A DNA stretch of 64,000 nucleotides from Actinokineospora enzanensis DSM 44649 (GTDB lineage Bacteria > Actinomycetota > Actinomycetes > Mycobacteriales > Pseudonocardiaceae), in the NCBI RefSeq assembly GCF_000374445.1, contig NZ_KB894403.1:87232-151231 (forward strand). Direction: 5' to 3'. How positions within the stretch are numbered: the stretch's first letter is position 1; each line of letters starts with the position of its first letter. The translations under genes were made by a program, and so were the position numbers. Positions 9,352-18,085 of this stretch are shown piece by piece. The notes under the pieces were generated by a model. The model made no database searches. It was given only the letters and a program-made list of their open reading frames with translations, and was not told where the DNA came from.

Positions 9352-12254
9352 CCGACCAACCCGCGCTACGCGCCCGCGGTGCCCGCGTCGCGCCGCTCTC
9401 CTTCGCCCAGGAACGGCTGTGGCTCGTCGACGCCGCCGCGCCCGGCTCCCCGCTGTACAACGTGCCGCTGTACTTCCGCTGGAACGGCACTGTGGACGTG
9501 GACGCGCTGCGCTTCGCGCTGTTGGCCGTGATGGCCAGGCACGAGGTGCTCCGGACGACGTACGCGGTCGTGGACGGTGACCGGGTCCAGGTGGTCGGCG
9601 AGCCGCGGATCCGGGTGGCGGTCGTCGATCACGACCCGGCTACCGAGGCGCGGCGGGCCTTCGACCTCGCCACCGAGCCCCCGGTCCGCTGCGCGGTCTG
9701 GCGTGGACTGTCGACCGACTCCACTGACTCCGCCGACTCCGCCGACTCCGCCGACTCCGCCGATGACACCGTCCTGCTCACCATCCACCACATCGCCGTG
9801 GACGGCTGGTCGCTGCCCACCCTGGTCGCCGACCTCGACGCCGCCTACGACGCGGTGCTCGCGGGCCGCGACTCGACCCTGCCCGCACCGTCCATCCAGT
9901 ACGCCGACTTCGCCGCCTGGGACCGGGAGACGTTCGACCCGGACCTGCTCGCCGGGCGCGCGGCCGAGCTGGCGGACGTGCCCAGCGGCCTGCGTCTCGG
10001 CGGCGCCCGCACCGGCCCGGACGCCGCGCTCGGCACGAATACCGGTGCGTGGCACCAGTTCCCGATCGCGGCCGAGACCCGCGCGGCGGTCGACGAGCTG
10101 GCGCGGGCGGTGCGGGCCACGCCGTTCGTGGTGTTCCTCGCGGTCTACGCCGAGGTGCTGAGCCGGTGGTCCGGCCGGGAGGAGTTCCTCGTCGGCGCGG
10201 TCACCGCCAACCGCACCCGGGTGGAGACCGAGGACCTGGTCGGCTTCTTCGTCAACACCGTGCCGCTGCGCTGCGCGGCCAAGGGCAGGACCTTCGCCCA
10301 GCGCTGCGCCCAGCTGCGCGGCGAGGCGTTCCGCTCGATGACCTACCAGCGCGTCCCCTACGACCGGCTGGCCGCCGCGCTCCCCGGCCGCGGCCTGGTG
10401 GAGGTCGGGTTCGCGCTGCAGAACATGCCCGCGCCCAGCTCGACCCGGTGGTCCGCGCCCGAGGTGCTGCCGACCGGCACGGCGAAGTGGGACGTGCTGC
10501 TGGTCCTGGAGGACACCCCGGACGGTTCCGGCGCCATGTTCGGCACGCTGGAGTTCGACCTGGGCCGCTACCCCGCCGAACTGGGCGGACGACTGGCCGC
10601 GGACTACACCGCGCTGCTCGACCACGTCCTGTCCGCGCCGGAGGCCCCGCTGGCCGACTTCGCGCTGCCGTACGGCCCGCTCGCGTCGCCCGAACCGCTC
10701 GCCCGACCGGGGATCCCGGACACCGAGCCCGACACGCACGAGCTGACCGGCCACGAGAAGCGCGCGGCGGGCCTGTTCCGCGAGGTGCTCGCCGAGATCG
10801 GCGCGCGGGTGGCGGACCTGGGCCGGAACTCGAACTTCTTCATGCTCGGCGGCCACTCGCTGCTGGCCATGACGATGGTCGAACGCGCCGCCCGCCACCA
10901 CGGCATCGCCGTGCGGCCCAGCGACTTCCTCGCCGAGCCGACCGTGGCCCGCCTGGGCGCGCTGCTCGCGGCAGGCGAACGCGGCCCGGACACCGGGCAC
11001 ACCACCACACAGTCGGAACCGACGGAACCCCGCCCGGCGACCTCCACGCAGCAGCGGTTCTGGTTCCTGGACAGGATTCCCGAGCTGCGCTCGGCGTACC
11101 TGGTGCCCACGATCGTGGACTTCCCCGCGGGTGTCGGCGTCGACCGGCTGCGCGCGGCGATCGACACCGTGCTCGCCCGGCACCCGATGCTGCGGGCCAG
11201 GTTCCGGTTGGACCGCAAGCTCCGGTGCGTCGTCTACACGACCGACGCCGAGCCCGCCCGCGCCACCGTCACCGACGCGCGCGGCTGGGATGCACCCAAG
11301 CTCGACGACCACATCGCCGAGCTGTGCTGGACGCCCTTCGACCTCGCCCGCGAGACACCCGTCCGGGCCGAGATCGTGCTGCTGCCGGACAGCGCGCGGC
11401 TCGTGCTGTGCGCGCACCACATGGTGGTCGACGGCGCGTCCGTGCGCGTCCTGCTCGACGAGATCGGCGCGGTCACCGAGGGTCGGGCACTTGCGGAACC
11501 GGTGCCAGCGGCCGAGTCCCGGCCGGAGGCGGACGCGGACGAGCTGGTCACGGCACTGCGTGGCGCCCCGACGGACGTGTGGCTGCCCCGGGACCATCCG
11601 CGCGGCGACGCGCAGGCGATCGAGGGCACCACCAGGTCGATCACTCTGTCCCCGGACACGTCGGCCACGCTGCGGGCCGTCGCCGCGGAGACCGGCGCGA
11701 GCACGTTCCTGGCCGCGGCCGCCGTGCTGGCGGTCACCCTGGCCCGGCGCGGCGATCAGCGCGACTTCCTGTTCGCGTTCCCCTGGTCCGGCCGGGACGA
11801 CGCTTGTGCGGTCGGCATGTTCGTCAACACCCTGATCCTGCGGGTGGACCTGCGCGGCGACCCGACCTGGCGGCAGCTGCTCGACCGCGTGCGCGCGGCC
11901 GCCGCCGCCACCTACCGGGCGGCGGATGTGTCCTTCGACGCGGTCGTGGCCGCGCTGCACCCCGAACGCGACCTGAGCCGTCCGCCGATCACCCCGGTCT
12001 ACGTCGCCGCGGGCGACGACACCTGGCGCCCGCCGCTGGGCGGCAGGCAGCTCCCGCTCGACCCGGTGGCGGTCAAGTACGAGCTGGAGCTGACCGCCAC
12101 CGAGACCGCGGCTGGCCTGGACATATCCATCGCCTACCAGGTCGACCTGTTCGACGAGGCCACGATCACAAGCCTGCTGGCCGAGTTCGACGCCGCGACG
12201 ACCGCCCTGGTGACAGACCCCGAAGCGCCTGCGGGTGAGGAGAAACCGAGTTGA
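9348..12254 (+). CDS. NRPS with C-T-C domain order and no adenylation domain
   Basis: A 968-residue protein. The first condensation domain (about 10-445) has HHIAVDG with His147-His148. A carrier domain follows (about 465-540, GGHSLL, Ser near 503), then a second condensation domain (about 560-960) with HHMVVDG near 690. There is no adenylation domain, so the internal carrier must be loaded in trans. Candidates are the stand-alone A protein at 20078 or the A domains of neighbouring proteins. The gene overlaps both neighbours (ATGA upstream, TTGA downstream). The second C domain would hand the chain to the free carrier protein encoded next. A run of Asp-Ser-Ala repeats sits in the first C domain just before its active site. 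Confidence 0.93.
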   Translation: MTDQPALRARGARVAPLSFAQERLWLVDAAAPGSPLYNVPLYFRWNGTVDVDALRFALLAVMARHEVLRTTYAVVDGDRVQVVGEPRIRVAVVDHDPATEARRAFDLATEPPVRCAVWRGLSTDSTDSADSADSADSADDTVLLTIHHIAVDGWSLPTLVADLDAAYDAVLAGRDSTLPAPSIQYADFAAWDRETFDPDLLAGRAAELADVPSGLRLGGARTGPDAALGTNTGAWHQFPIAAETRAAVDELARAVRATPFVVFLAVYAEVLSRWSGREEFLVGAVTANRTRVETEDLVGFFVNTVPLRCAAKGRTFAQRCAQLRGEAFRSMTYQRVPYDRLAAALPGRGLVEVGFALQNMPAPSSTRWSAPEVLPTGTAKWDVLLVLEDTPDGSGAMFGTLEFDLGRYPAELGGRLAADYTALLDHVLSAPEAPLADFALPYGPLASPEPLARPGIPDTEPDTHELTGHEKRAAGLFREVLAEIGARVADLGRNSNFFMLGGHSLLAMTMVERAARHHGIAVRPSDFLAEPTVARLGALLAAGERGPDTGHTTTQSEPTEPRPATSTQQRFWFLDRIPELRSAYLVPTIVDFPAGVGVDRLRAAIDTVLARHPMLRARFRLDRKLRCVVYTTDAEPARATVTDARGWDAPKLDDHIAELCWTPFDLARETPVRAEIVLLPDSARLVLCAHHMVVDGASVRVLLDEIGAVTEGRALAEPVPAAESRPEADADELVTALRGAPTDVWLPRDHPRGDAQAIEGTTRSITLSPDTSATLRAVAAETGASTFLAAAAVLAVTLARRGDQRDFLFAFPWSGRDDACAVGMFVNTLILRVDLRGDPTWRQLLDRVRAAAAATYRAADVSFDAVVAALHPERDLSRPPITPVYVAAGDDTWRPPLGGRQLPLDPVAVKYELELTATETAAGLDISIAYQVDLFDEATITSLLAEFDAATTALVTDPEAPAGEEKPS
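9717..9761 (+). repeat. 9-base tandem repeat encoding Asp-Ser-Ala units
   Basis: Four perfect copies of GACTCCGCC (9726-9761) preceded by one imperfect copy (GACTCCACT, 9717-9725) lie inside the first condensation domain. They encode Asp-Ser-Ala units in a loop shortly before HHIAVDG. Because the unit is a multiple of three, copy-number change by slippage would keep the frame. Confidence 0.9.
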
Positions 12255-12550
12255 CCACGCTTGACCACGTGCGCGAGGCCTGGGCCGAGGCGCTCGACAT
12301 CACGACCGACGACGTGCCGCTCGATGTCAGCTTCTTCGACGCGGGCGGGAACTCGCTGCTGTTGCTGCTGCTGTGGGAGCGGCTGACCGAGCACACCACG
12401 CGCGACCTGAAGGCAGCCGACCTGTTCCAGCACAGCACCGTGCTGGCGCAGAGCGAGTTCCTGGACGCCGACGACGAACCGGTGGCCGCCGCGGCGGCCC
12501 CGCAGGCCTCGCGCTCCGGGCTGCTCGGCCGCGCGCGGCGGGACGGATAA
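12251..12550 (+). CDS. Free-standing peptidyl carrier protein
   Basis: A 99-residue protein with a carrier-domain fold and the phosphopantetheine site FFDAGGNSLLLL. After it comes an Ala/Arg-rich tail of about 25 residues, perhaps a linker or docking element. The start is taken as TTG at 12251, overlapping the upstream stop (TTGA), because no other start leaves the first helix intact. It is positioned between the C-T-C NRPS and the KS-containing PKS and probably carries the peptide or an in-trans loaded residue across that junction. Confidence 0.85.
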   Translation: MTTLDHVREAWAEALDITTDDVPLDVSFFDAGGNSLLLLLLWERLTEHTTRDLKAADLFQHSTVLAQSEFLDADDEPVAAAAAPQASRSGLLGRARRDG

Positions 12551-12556
12551 CGCGGC

Positions 12557-15500
12557 ATGAGCGCAGAGACTGATATCGCCGTCGTCGGAGTGGGCTGCCG
12601 CTTCCCCGACGCGTGGACGCCGGAGGAGTTCTGGCGCAACCTCGACGAGGGCCGGGTCTCGATCCGGGACCTGAGCGAGGACCAGCTGCGCGCGGGCGGC
12701 ATCGACGCCGACGCCGCCGCGCGGCCCGGGTTCGTGGCCAAGGGCACCACCCTGCCCGGCGCCGCCGACTTCGCGGGCGAGTTCTTCGGCTACCCGCCCG
12801 CCGAGGTCGACACCATCGACCCGCAGCAGCGGATCTTCCTGGAGGTCTGCTGGGAGGCGCTGGAGGCGGCGGGCCACCCGCCGCTGGCGGACGGGCCGGT
12901 CACCGGCGTGTTCGCGGGCAGCGCCGCCGGGACGTACTCCGCGGCGGTGTTCGCCGCGAAGGCCCGGCGCGAGGGCCTGGCCGCGGCCATCGACGACCTC
13001 GACCTGACCCTGGGCGGCCAGGCCGACTTCCTGACCTCCCGGGTGGCCTACAAGCTCGGTCTGCGCGGACCGGCCGTGAGCGTGCAGACAGCGTGCTCGT
13101 CCTCCCTGTACGCGGTGCACTACGCGGTGCTGAGCCTGCTGTCCGGGGAGTGCGGCATCGCGCTCGCCGGTGGTGCCACGGTGCTGGAACCGTTGGCCGG
13201 CTACCATTATCAGCCCGGCGGACTGCTGTCGGAGGACGGTTTCTGCCGCTCCTTCGACGCGCGCTCCACCGGTACGTCGTTCAGCTCCGGTGTCGGTGTG
13301 GTCGCCTTGCGCCGCCTCTCCGACGCGCTCGCCGACGGCGACCCGGTGCTGGCGGTCATCAAGGGAAGCGCGGTCGGCAACGACGGCGCCGACCGCCCCG
13401 GCTACACCGCGCCCAGCCCGGCGGGTGTCGCCGCGGTCGTCGCGGCGGCGCTGCGCACGGCCGACGTGTCCGCCGACGACCTGCGCTACGTCGAGGCACA
13501 CGGGTCCGGCACCCCGCTGGGCGACCACGTGGAGCTGCTCGGCCTCAAGCGCGGTCTCCAGGCCACCACGATCCGGTCCGGGTACTGCGGGCTCGGCTCG
13601 GTGAAGACCAACCTCGGGCACTGCGGCCCGGCCGCGGGCATCGCGGGCTTCATCAAGGGCGTGCACATCGCGCACACCGGCAGCCTGCCGCCGCACCCGT
13701 TCTTCGCCCGTGCCCGCGACGAGGGCGAGCTGACCGAGAGCCCGTTCTTCGTCTCGGACACCGCGGGCAGCGACACCGACCCGCGACGGCACGTGCTGGT
13801 CAACTCGATGGGCGTCGGCGGCACGAACGTGTCCGTCGTGCTCGCCGGGCCGCCGGAGCCGATCCGCGACAGCGCGCCGACGCGCGAGACCGTGCGGCTC
13901 GTGTTGTCCGCGCGGACCCGCGCCGAGCTGGACGCCCTGTCCAAGCGGGTGGCCGACGAGATCGACCGCGGCACCCACTCGGCCGAGGACATCGCGCACA
14001 CCCTGCGCGTGGGCAGGCATTCCTTCGCCGAACGGCGAGTCGTCACCGCCGCGCCGGACAAGCTCGCCGCCGCGCTGCGTCTGCCCCGCCCGCCCGCCAC
14101 GAAGACCATGCGCGGCACCGCCCGACGCGTGATCCTGGTCGCCGACAACCCGCCCGCGGAACTGCTGGCCGCGCTGCCCGGGAGCACGCTGGTCGTGGAG
14201 ACCGCGCCCGAGGCGCCGCCGAAGAACACCGTCGTGGTCACCGTCGGTGGGGGAGTGGACGCGGTCTGGGAGGCGCTGACCACTGCCTGGCTGAACGGTG
14301 TGGACGTCCGGTGGGACGGTGTCTCCACGGGCAGGCGGGTCGCGCTGCCCACGTACCCGTTCCAGCGCAGGCGGTACTGGGCGCTGGACCGACTCGGCGC
14401 GATCATGACCGAGACCGACGCCGACCTCGCCCCCGCACCGACCACTGTGGACACTGCGCAACCCTCGGGTGGCGCGCCGGTGGGCGATGACATCGAGAAC
14501 GAGGTCGCCGCGGTCTGGTCCGAGCTGTTCGGGGTCGAGGGCATCGGCCTGGACGACGAGTTCGGCACGCTCGGCGGCACCTCGCTGCTGTCCGTGCGGA
14601 TGGCCTTCGAGCTGCAACAGCGACACGGTGTGCTGGTCAACGTGCACCGCGCGGGCGGCAGCCGGGCCACCGTGCGCCGGGTCGCGGAGATCGTGCGCGG
14701 CAAGCTCGCGGGTGCCGAACGCGGCTCGGCCGACATCGACCCGATCGCGGACGGCGACGGCGACCTGATGGACGCCGACATGCAGCTCACCCTCGGCCCG
14801 GTCGCCCCGACCAGGGACGGGAAGGACACGCTGCTCACCGGCGCCACCGGCTTCCTGGGCGCGTTCCTGCTGCACGAGTTGCAGCGGGCCACCGAGGGCC
14901 GGATCCACTGCGTGGTCCGTGCCCGGGACCAGGAGACCGCCTGGGCGCGGCTGTGCGAGGCCGCCGCCAAGTACGCCCTGCCCGCCCCGGACCCCCAGCG
15001 GGTGCGTGCGGTGCCCGGCGACCTGCGCGACATCGGCCAGGTGTGCCGCGACGATGCCGACGTGTCGGCGAATGTCGGACATGTGCTGCACTGCGCGGCG
15101 AAGGTCGTGTTCACCGAGCCCTACCGGGTGCTGCGCGATGACAACGTGCTGCCGATCATCGAGCTGCTGCGCTGGATGCGGGCAGGCGGCGTGGGCGACT
15201 TCTCCTTCGTCTCCACCGTCGCCGCCACCGCCCCCGCGCTCGGCGCCGACGAGCGGATCCTGGAGCAGCGCGCCCAGTCGCTGGACCCGCAGCAGGGCGG
15301 CTACGGCGCCAGCAAGTGGGTCGGCGAACGCCTGCTGGAGCGGGCCGAGGCGGACGGCATGCGGGTGCGGATCTTCCGGCCCGGCTTCATCCTGGCCGAC
15401 CCGGACACCGGCGCCTGCAACGACCGCGACCTGATCTGGCACATCCTGGCCAGCGGTGTCGCCGTCGGCGCGCACCCGCTGGACGACCGGGCCATGCCGA

Positions 15501-15910
15501 TGGCGCCGGTGCACGCGGTGTCCCGGGCGATCGCCGAGCTGTCGGTGGACGCCCGCGCGGTCGGCCGCGCCTACCACCTGGTGGACGAACGCTGCCACAG
15601 CCTGCGCGAGGTGTTCGAGGCGCTGGACCTGTCCACCAAGCCGATGCCGTCGAAGGAATGGCTGGACCTGGTCGGCGCGGAGGCGCTGGCCACCGGCAAC
15701 GCGGTGCTGTCCAGCATGGCCCTCTACGAGCTGGAGGGCCACCAGATGGGCGCCGACGGCATGGAGGCGGTGGCCTGGCGGCCGTGGCTGCGGGACAGCG
15801 AGTTGAGCTCGGCACCGACCGGACCGGTGCTGCGCGCGGGACTGACCTTCTTGGCGGAGCGCAGCGCGGCCGTCCGCGACGCCCTGCCGGACCTCGGGAG
15901 TGAGCGATGA
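12557..15910 (+). CDS. AT-less polyketide synthase: KS-ACP-thioester reductase
   Basis: An 1117-residue protein. The ketosynthase (about 5-430) has the active-site TACSSS (Cys180) and the two His motifs EAHGSGTPLGD and NLGHCGPAAG. A short post-KS linker ends in FQRRRYWALD, typical of the segment after an acyltransferase, but no acyltransferase is present. An ACP (about 640-720, GGTSLL, Ser676) and an NAD(P)-dependent thioester reductase (TGATGFLG near 761, YGASK near 916) complete it. The KS should extend the peptide with an acyl-ACP extender supplied in trans, most simply by the FkbH-set ACP. The reductase releases the chain as an aldehyde or alcohol. It follows the PCP by six bases and overlaps the next gene (ATGA). 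Confidence 0.93.
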   Translation: MSAETDIAVVGVGCRFPDAWTPEEFWRNLDEGRVSIRDLSEDQLRAGGIDADAAARPGFVAKGTTLPGAADFAGEFFGYPPAEVDTIDPQQRIFLEVCWEALEAAGHPPLADGPVTGVFAGSAAGTYSAAVFAAKARREGLAAAIDDLDLTLGGQADFLTSRVAYKLGLRGPAVSVQTACSSSLYAVHYAVLSLLSGECGIALAGGATVLEPLAGYHYQPGGLLSEDGFCRSFDARSTGTSFSSGVGVVALRRLSDALADGDPVLAVIKGSAVGNDGADRPGYTAPSPAGVAAVVAAALRTADVSADDLRYVEAHGSGTPLGDHVELLGLKRGLQATTIRSGYCGLGSVKTNLGHCGPAAGIAGFIKGVHIAHTGSLPPHPFFARARDEGELTESPFFVSDTAGSDTDPRRHVLVNSMGVGGTNVSVVLAGPPEPIRDSAPTRETVRLVLSARTRAELDALSKRVADEIDRGTHSAEDIAHTLRVGRHSFAERRVVTAAPDKLAAALRLPRPPATKTMRGTARRVILVADNPPAELLAALPGSTLVVETAPEAPPKNTVVVTVGGGVDAVWEALTTAWLNGVDVRWDGVSTGRRVALPTYPFQRRRYWALDRLGAIMTETDADLAPAPTTVDTAQPSGGAPVGDDIENEVAAVWSELFGVEGIGLDDEFGTLGGTSLLSVRMAFELQQRHGVLVNVHRAGGSRATVRRVAEIVRGKLAGAERGSADIDPIADGDGDLMDADMQLTLGPVAPTRDGKDTLLTGATGFLGAFLLHELQRATEGRIHCVVRARDQETAWARLCEAAAKYALPAPDPQRVRAVPGDLRDIGQVCRDDADVSANVGHVLHCAAKVVFTEPYRVLRDDNVLPIIELLRWMRAGGVGDFSFVSTVAATAPALGADERILEQRAQSLDPQQGGYGASKWVGERLLERAEADGMRVRIFRPGFILADPDTGACNDRDLIWHILASGVAVGAHPLDDRAMPMAPVHAVSRAIAELSVDARAVGRAYHLVDERCHSLREVFEALDLSTKPMPSKEWLDLVGAEALATGNAVLSSMALYELEGHQMGADGMEAVAWRPWLRDSELSSAPTGPVLRAGLTFLAERSAAVRDALPDLGSER

Positions 15911-16746
15911 TCGCGGTACTCGGAGCGGGCGTGATGGGCACGGGCATCGCCACGCTCGCCGTCGGGCACGGCCTCGCGGTGACGCTGGTGGACATCGACG
16001 CGGACAAGCTGGCCGCGGCCAAGGACGCGGTGCGCCACCAGCTGCGCGGCGCCAAGCTGATGGGCAGGATGCCCAGGAGCGGCCCCACCGGCGAGCTGAC
16101 CTGCACCACCTCGCTGGCCGACGTGGCGGGCGCGACCTCGGTGATCGAGGCGGTCACCGAGCTGCCCGAGCTGAAGGCCAAGGTGCTCGCCGAGGTCTCC
16201 GCGCTGGTCGAGCCGGGCACGCTGATCCTGACCAACACCTCGGCCATCCCGGTCGACGAGCTGGCCTCGTCGACCGTGCGGCCCGAGGACGTGGCGGGCG
16301 CGCACTTCATGAACCCGCCGTACCTGATCCGCATGGTCGAGGTGATCCGCGGCCCGCGCACCGGCGACGCGGCCATGGACGCCGCCCGGTCGCTGCTCGA
16401 CAGCCTCGACCACGACCACGTGACCGTCGGCGACGGGCCGGGGTTCGTGATCAACCGGATCCTGCAGCGGACCATCAACGAGGCCGCGCGGATCGTCGAG
16501 GAGGGCCTGGCGAGCCCGGCGGAGGTGGACGCGCTGTTCGAGGGCTGCCTCGGGCACCGCACCGGCCCGCTGGCCACCGCCGACCTGATCGGCTTGGACA
16601 ACGTGGCGGACAGCCTGCGGGTGCTGCGCGACCGGACCGGCGACGCCGGGTACGCGCCGTGCGAGCTGCTGCTGGCCAAGGTCCGCGATGGCGATTTCGG
16701 CCGCAAGACCGGCCGCGGTTTCTACGAGCACGGAGGGCAGTCGTGA
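15907..16746 (+). CDS. 3-hydroxyacyl-CoA dehydrogenase-like protein (FkbK-like)
   Basis: A 279-residue dehydrogenase starting IAVLGAGVMGTGIATLA, the NAD-binding motif of the 3-hydroxybutyryl-CoA dehydrogenase family, with the later segments GAHFMNPPYLIRMVEVI and GPGFVINRI. In the methoxymalonyl/hydroxymalonyl-ACP pathway the homologue (FkbK) oxidises glyceryl-ACP to 2-hydroxy-3-oxopropionyl-ACP. The next genes encode the other members of that pathway in overlapping order, so this role is well supported by context. An aminomalonyl-ACP variant of the same chemistry (from seryl-ACP) is an alternative, because a stand-alone adenylation enzyme is also present. Confidence 0.92.
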   Translation: MIAVLGAGVMGTGIATLAVGHGLAVTLVDIDADKLAAAKDAVRHQLRGAKLMGRMPRSGPTGELTCTTSLADVAGATSVIEAVTELPELKAKVLAEVSALVEPGTLILTNTSAIPVDELASSTVRPEDVAGAHFMNPPYLIRMVEVIRGPRTGDAAMDAARSLLDSLDHDHVTVGDGPGFVINRILQRTINEAARIVEEGLASPAEVDALFEGCLGHRTGPLATADLIGLDNVADSLRVLRDRTGDAGYAPCELLLAKVRDGDFGRKTGRGFYEHGGQS

Positions 16747-16982
16747 ACATCTCCACCGGTCTGCTGGAGTTCCTGGCCAGTCGCACCAAGCGGACCTGGG
16801 AGCCGGACGAGGACCTGTTCGCCTCCGGCGTGGTCTCCTCGCTGTTCGCCCTGGAGCTGGTGGTGCACCTGGAGAAGGCCTACGGCGTGGAGGTCGAGGG
16901 CGAGTACCTGAGCCTGGAGAACTTCCGCACCGTCAACGCCATGGAGAAGATGGTGCTGGAGCTGCAGGCGGCCACCCCGTGA
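16743..16982 (+). CDS. Acyl carrier protein of the extender-unit pathway (FkbJ-like)
   Basis: A 79-residue ACP with the site GVVSSLFALEL, which matches the GLVNSLFAMQL pattern of FkbJ-type carriers rather than the DSL site of fatty-acid ACPs. GTG at 16743 overlaps the upstream stop (GTGA), and its own stop overlaps the next GTG in the same way. It should carry the glyceryl, then hydroxymalonyl, thioester. Confidence 0.9.
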   Translation: MNISTGLLEFLASRTKRTWEPDEDLFASGVVSSLFALELVVHLEKAYGVEVEGEYLSLENFRTVNAMEKMVLELQAATP

Positions 16983-18085
16983 CCGATGCCCTCGGCGCGG
17001 CGCGGGCGCTGCTGACCGACCGGATCGGCGACCTGGGCGACGAGTGGGACCGCGCGGGCGCCGTGCCGGTGGCACTGCTGCGCGAACTCGGCGCCGCGGG
17101 CGTGCTCTGCGCCCAACTGTCCGCCGAGGATGGTGGGTTGGGACTGTCCAGTGTGGAGAACGGCGAGCTGACCGCGCACCTGGGCACGTTGTGCGGGTCG
17201 ACCCGGAGCGTGGCGACCTCGCACGGCATGGCCGCGTGGACGATCACCCGCATCGGCTCCCGCAAGCAACGCGCCGCGTTCCTGCCCAGGTTCACCAGTG
17301 GTGAGCTGGCGGCCGTCGCGTTCAGCGAGCGCGGGGCGGGCAGTGATCTGTCCGCCATGGACACCCGGATCCGGCGGGACGGCGACGATGTCGTCGTGTC
17401 CGGCGAGAAGGTGTGGATCACCGTCGCCGCCTACGCCGACCTGATCGTCGTGTTCGGCAACTACGACAACGGTTCCGGCGATGGCGCCGCGGCGGTCGTG
17501 GTCCCCACGGACACCCCCGGGGTGGAGATCGAGCGCGTCCCGGACCCGATGGGGTGCCGGGCCGCCGGTCACGCGACCGTGCGGTTCACCGATGTCCGGC
17601 TGCCCGCCGATCACCTGCTCGGTGCCGCCGGGGCGTCACTGAGCCTGCTCGTGTCCTCGGCGCTGGCCTACGGCAGGCTCTCCATAGCCTGGGGCTGCGT
17701 CGGCATCCTGCGTGGCTGCCGTCAGGAGGCCGCCGCGCACGCCCGGTCCCGCACCCAGTTCGGCAAGCCGCTGGCAGAACACCAGCTCGTCGCCGAGCAC
17801 CTGGCCGAGCTGTACGTCGCCGAACAGGTCGCCACCCGCGTCAGCGAGCACGCCGCCCGGTGCTGGGACGACGGCTCGCCGGACCAGGTGACCGCCGTCG
17901 TGCTGGCCAAGCACGTGGCCGCCACCCAGGCCGCCGCCGGTGCCGCGCGCGCCGTGCAGGTGCTCGGGTCGGCGGGCGCGCGCGACGGCCATCCGGTGGC
18001 ACGCGCCTACCGGGACGCGAAGCTGATGGAGATCATCGAGGGCAGCAGCGAGATCTGCCGGGTCCTGCTGGCGGGTGCGGCATGA
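16979..18085 (+). CDS. Acyl-CoA dehydrogenase family flavoprotein (FkbI-like)
   Basis: A 368-residue flavoenzyme with the acyl-CoA dehydrogenase fold: an N-terminal helical domain, the AFSERGAGSDL loop, the VSGEKVWIT strand and a C-terminal helical domain ending in IIEGSSEICRVLLA. Homologues in methoxymalonyl-ACP clusters oxidise 2-hydroxy-3-oxopropionyl-ACP to 2-hydroxymalonyl-ACP. Its place between the ACP and the FkbH-like gene, with overlapping start and stop codons, supports the same role. Confidence 0.93.
   Translation: MTDALGAARALLTDRIGDLGDEWDRAGAVPVALLRELGAAGVLCAQLSAEDGGLGLSSVENGELTAHLGTLCGSTRSVATSHGMAAWTITRIGSRKQRAAFLPRFTSGELAAVAFSERGAGSDLSAMDTRIRRDGDDVVVSGEKVWITVAAYADLIVVFGNYDNGSGDGAAAVVVPTDTPGVEIERVPDPMGCRAAGHATVRFTDVRLPADHLLGAAGASLSLLVSSALAYGRLSIAWGCVGILRGCRQEAAAHARSRTQFGKPLAEHQLVAEHLAELYVAEQVATRVSEHAARCWDDGSPDQVTAVVLAKHVAATQAAAGAARAVQVLGSAGARDGHPVARAYRDAKLMEIIEGSSEICRVLLAGAA

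Noticed and set aside
15387..16731. Long minus-strand frames opposite the KS-ACP-TR and dehydrogenase genes
   Set aside because: They mirror well-supported genes on the plus strand and carry Arg/Gly/Ala-rich low-complexity sequence typical of high-GC shadows.
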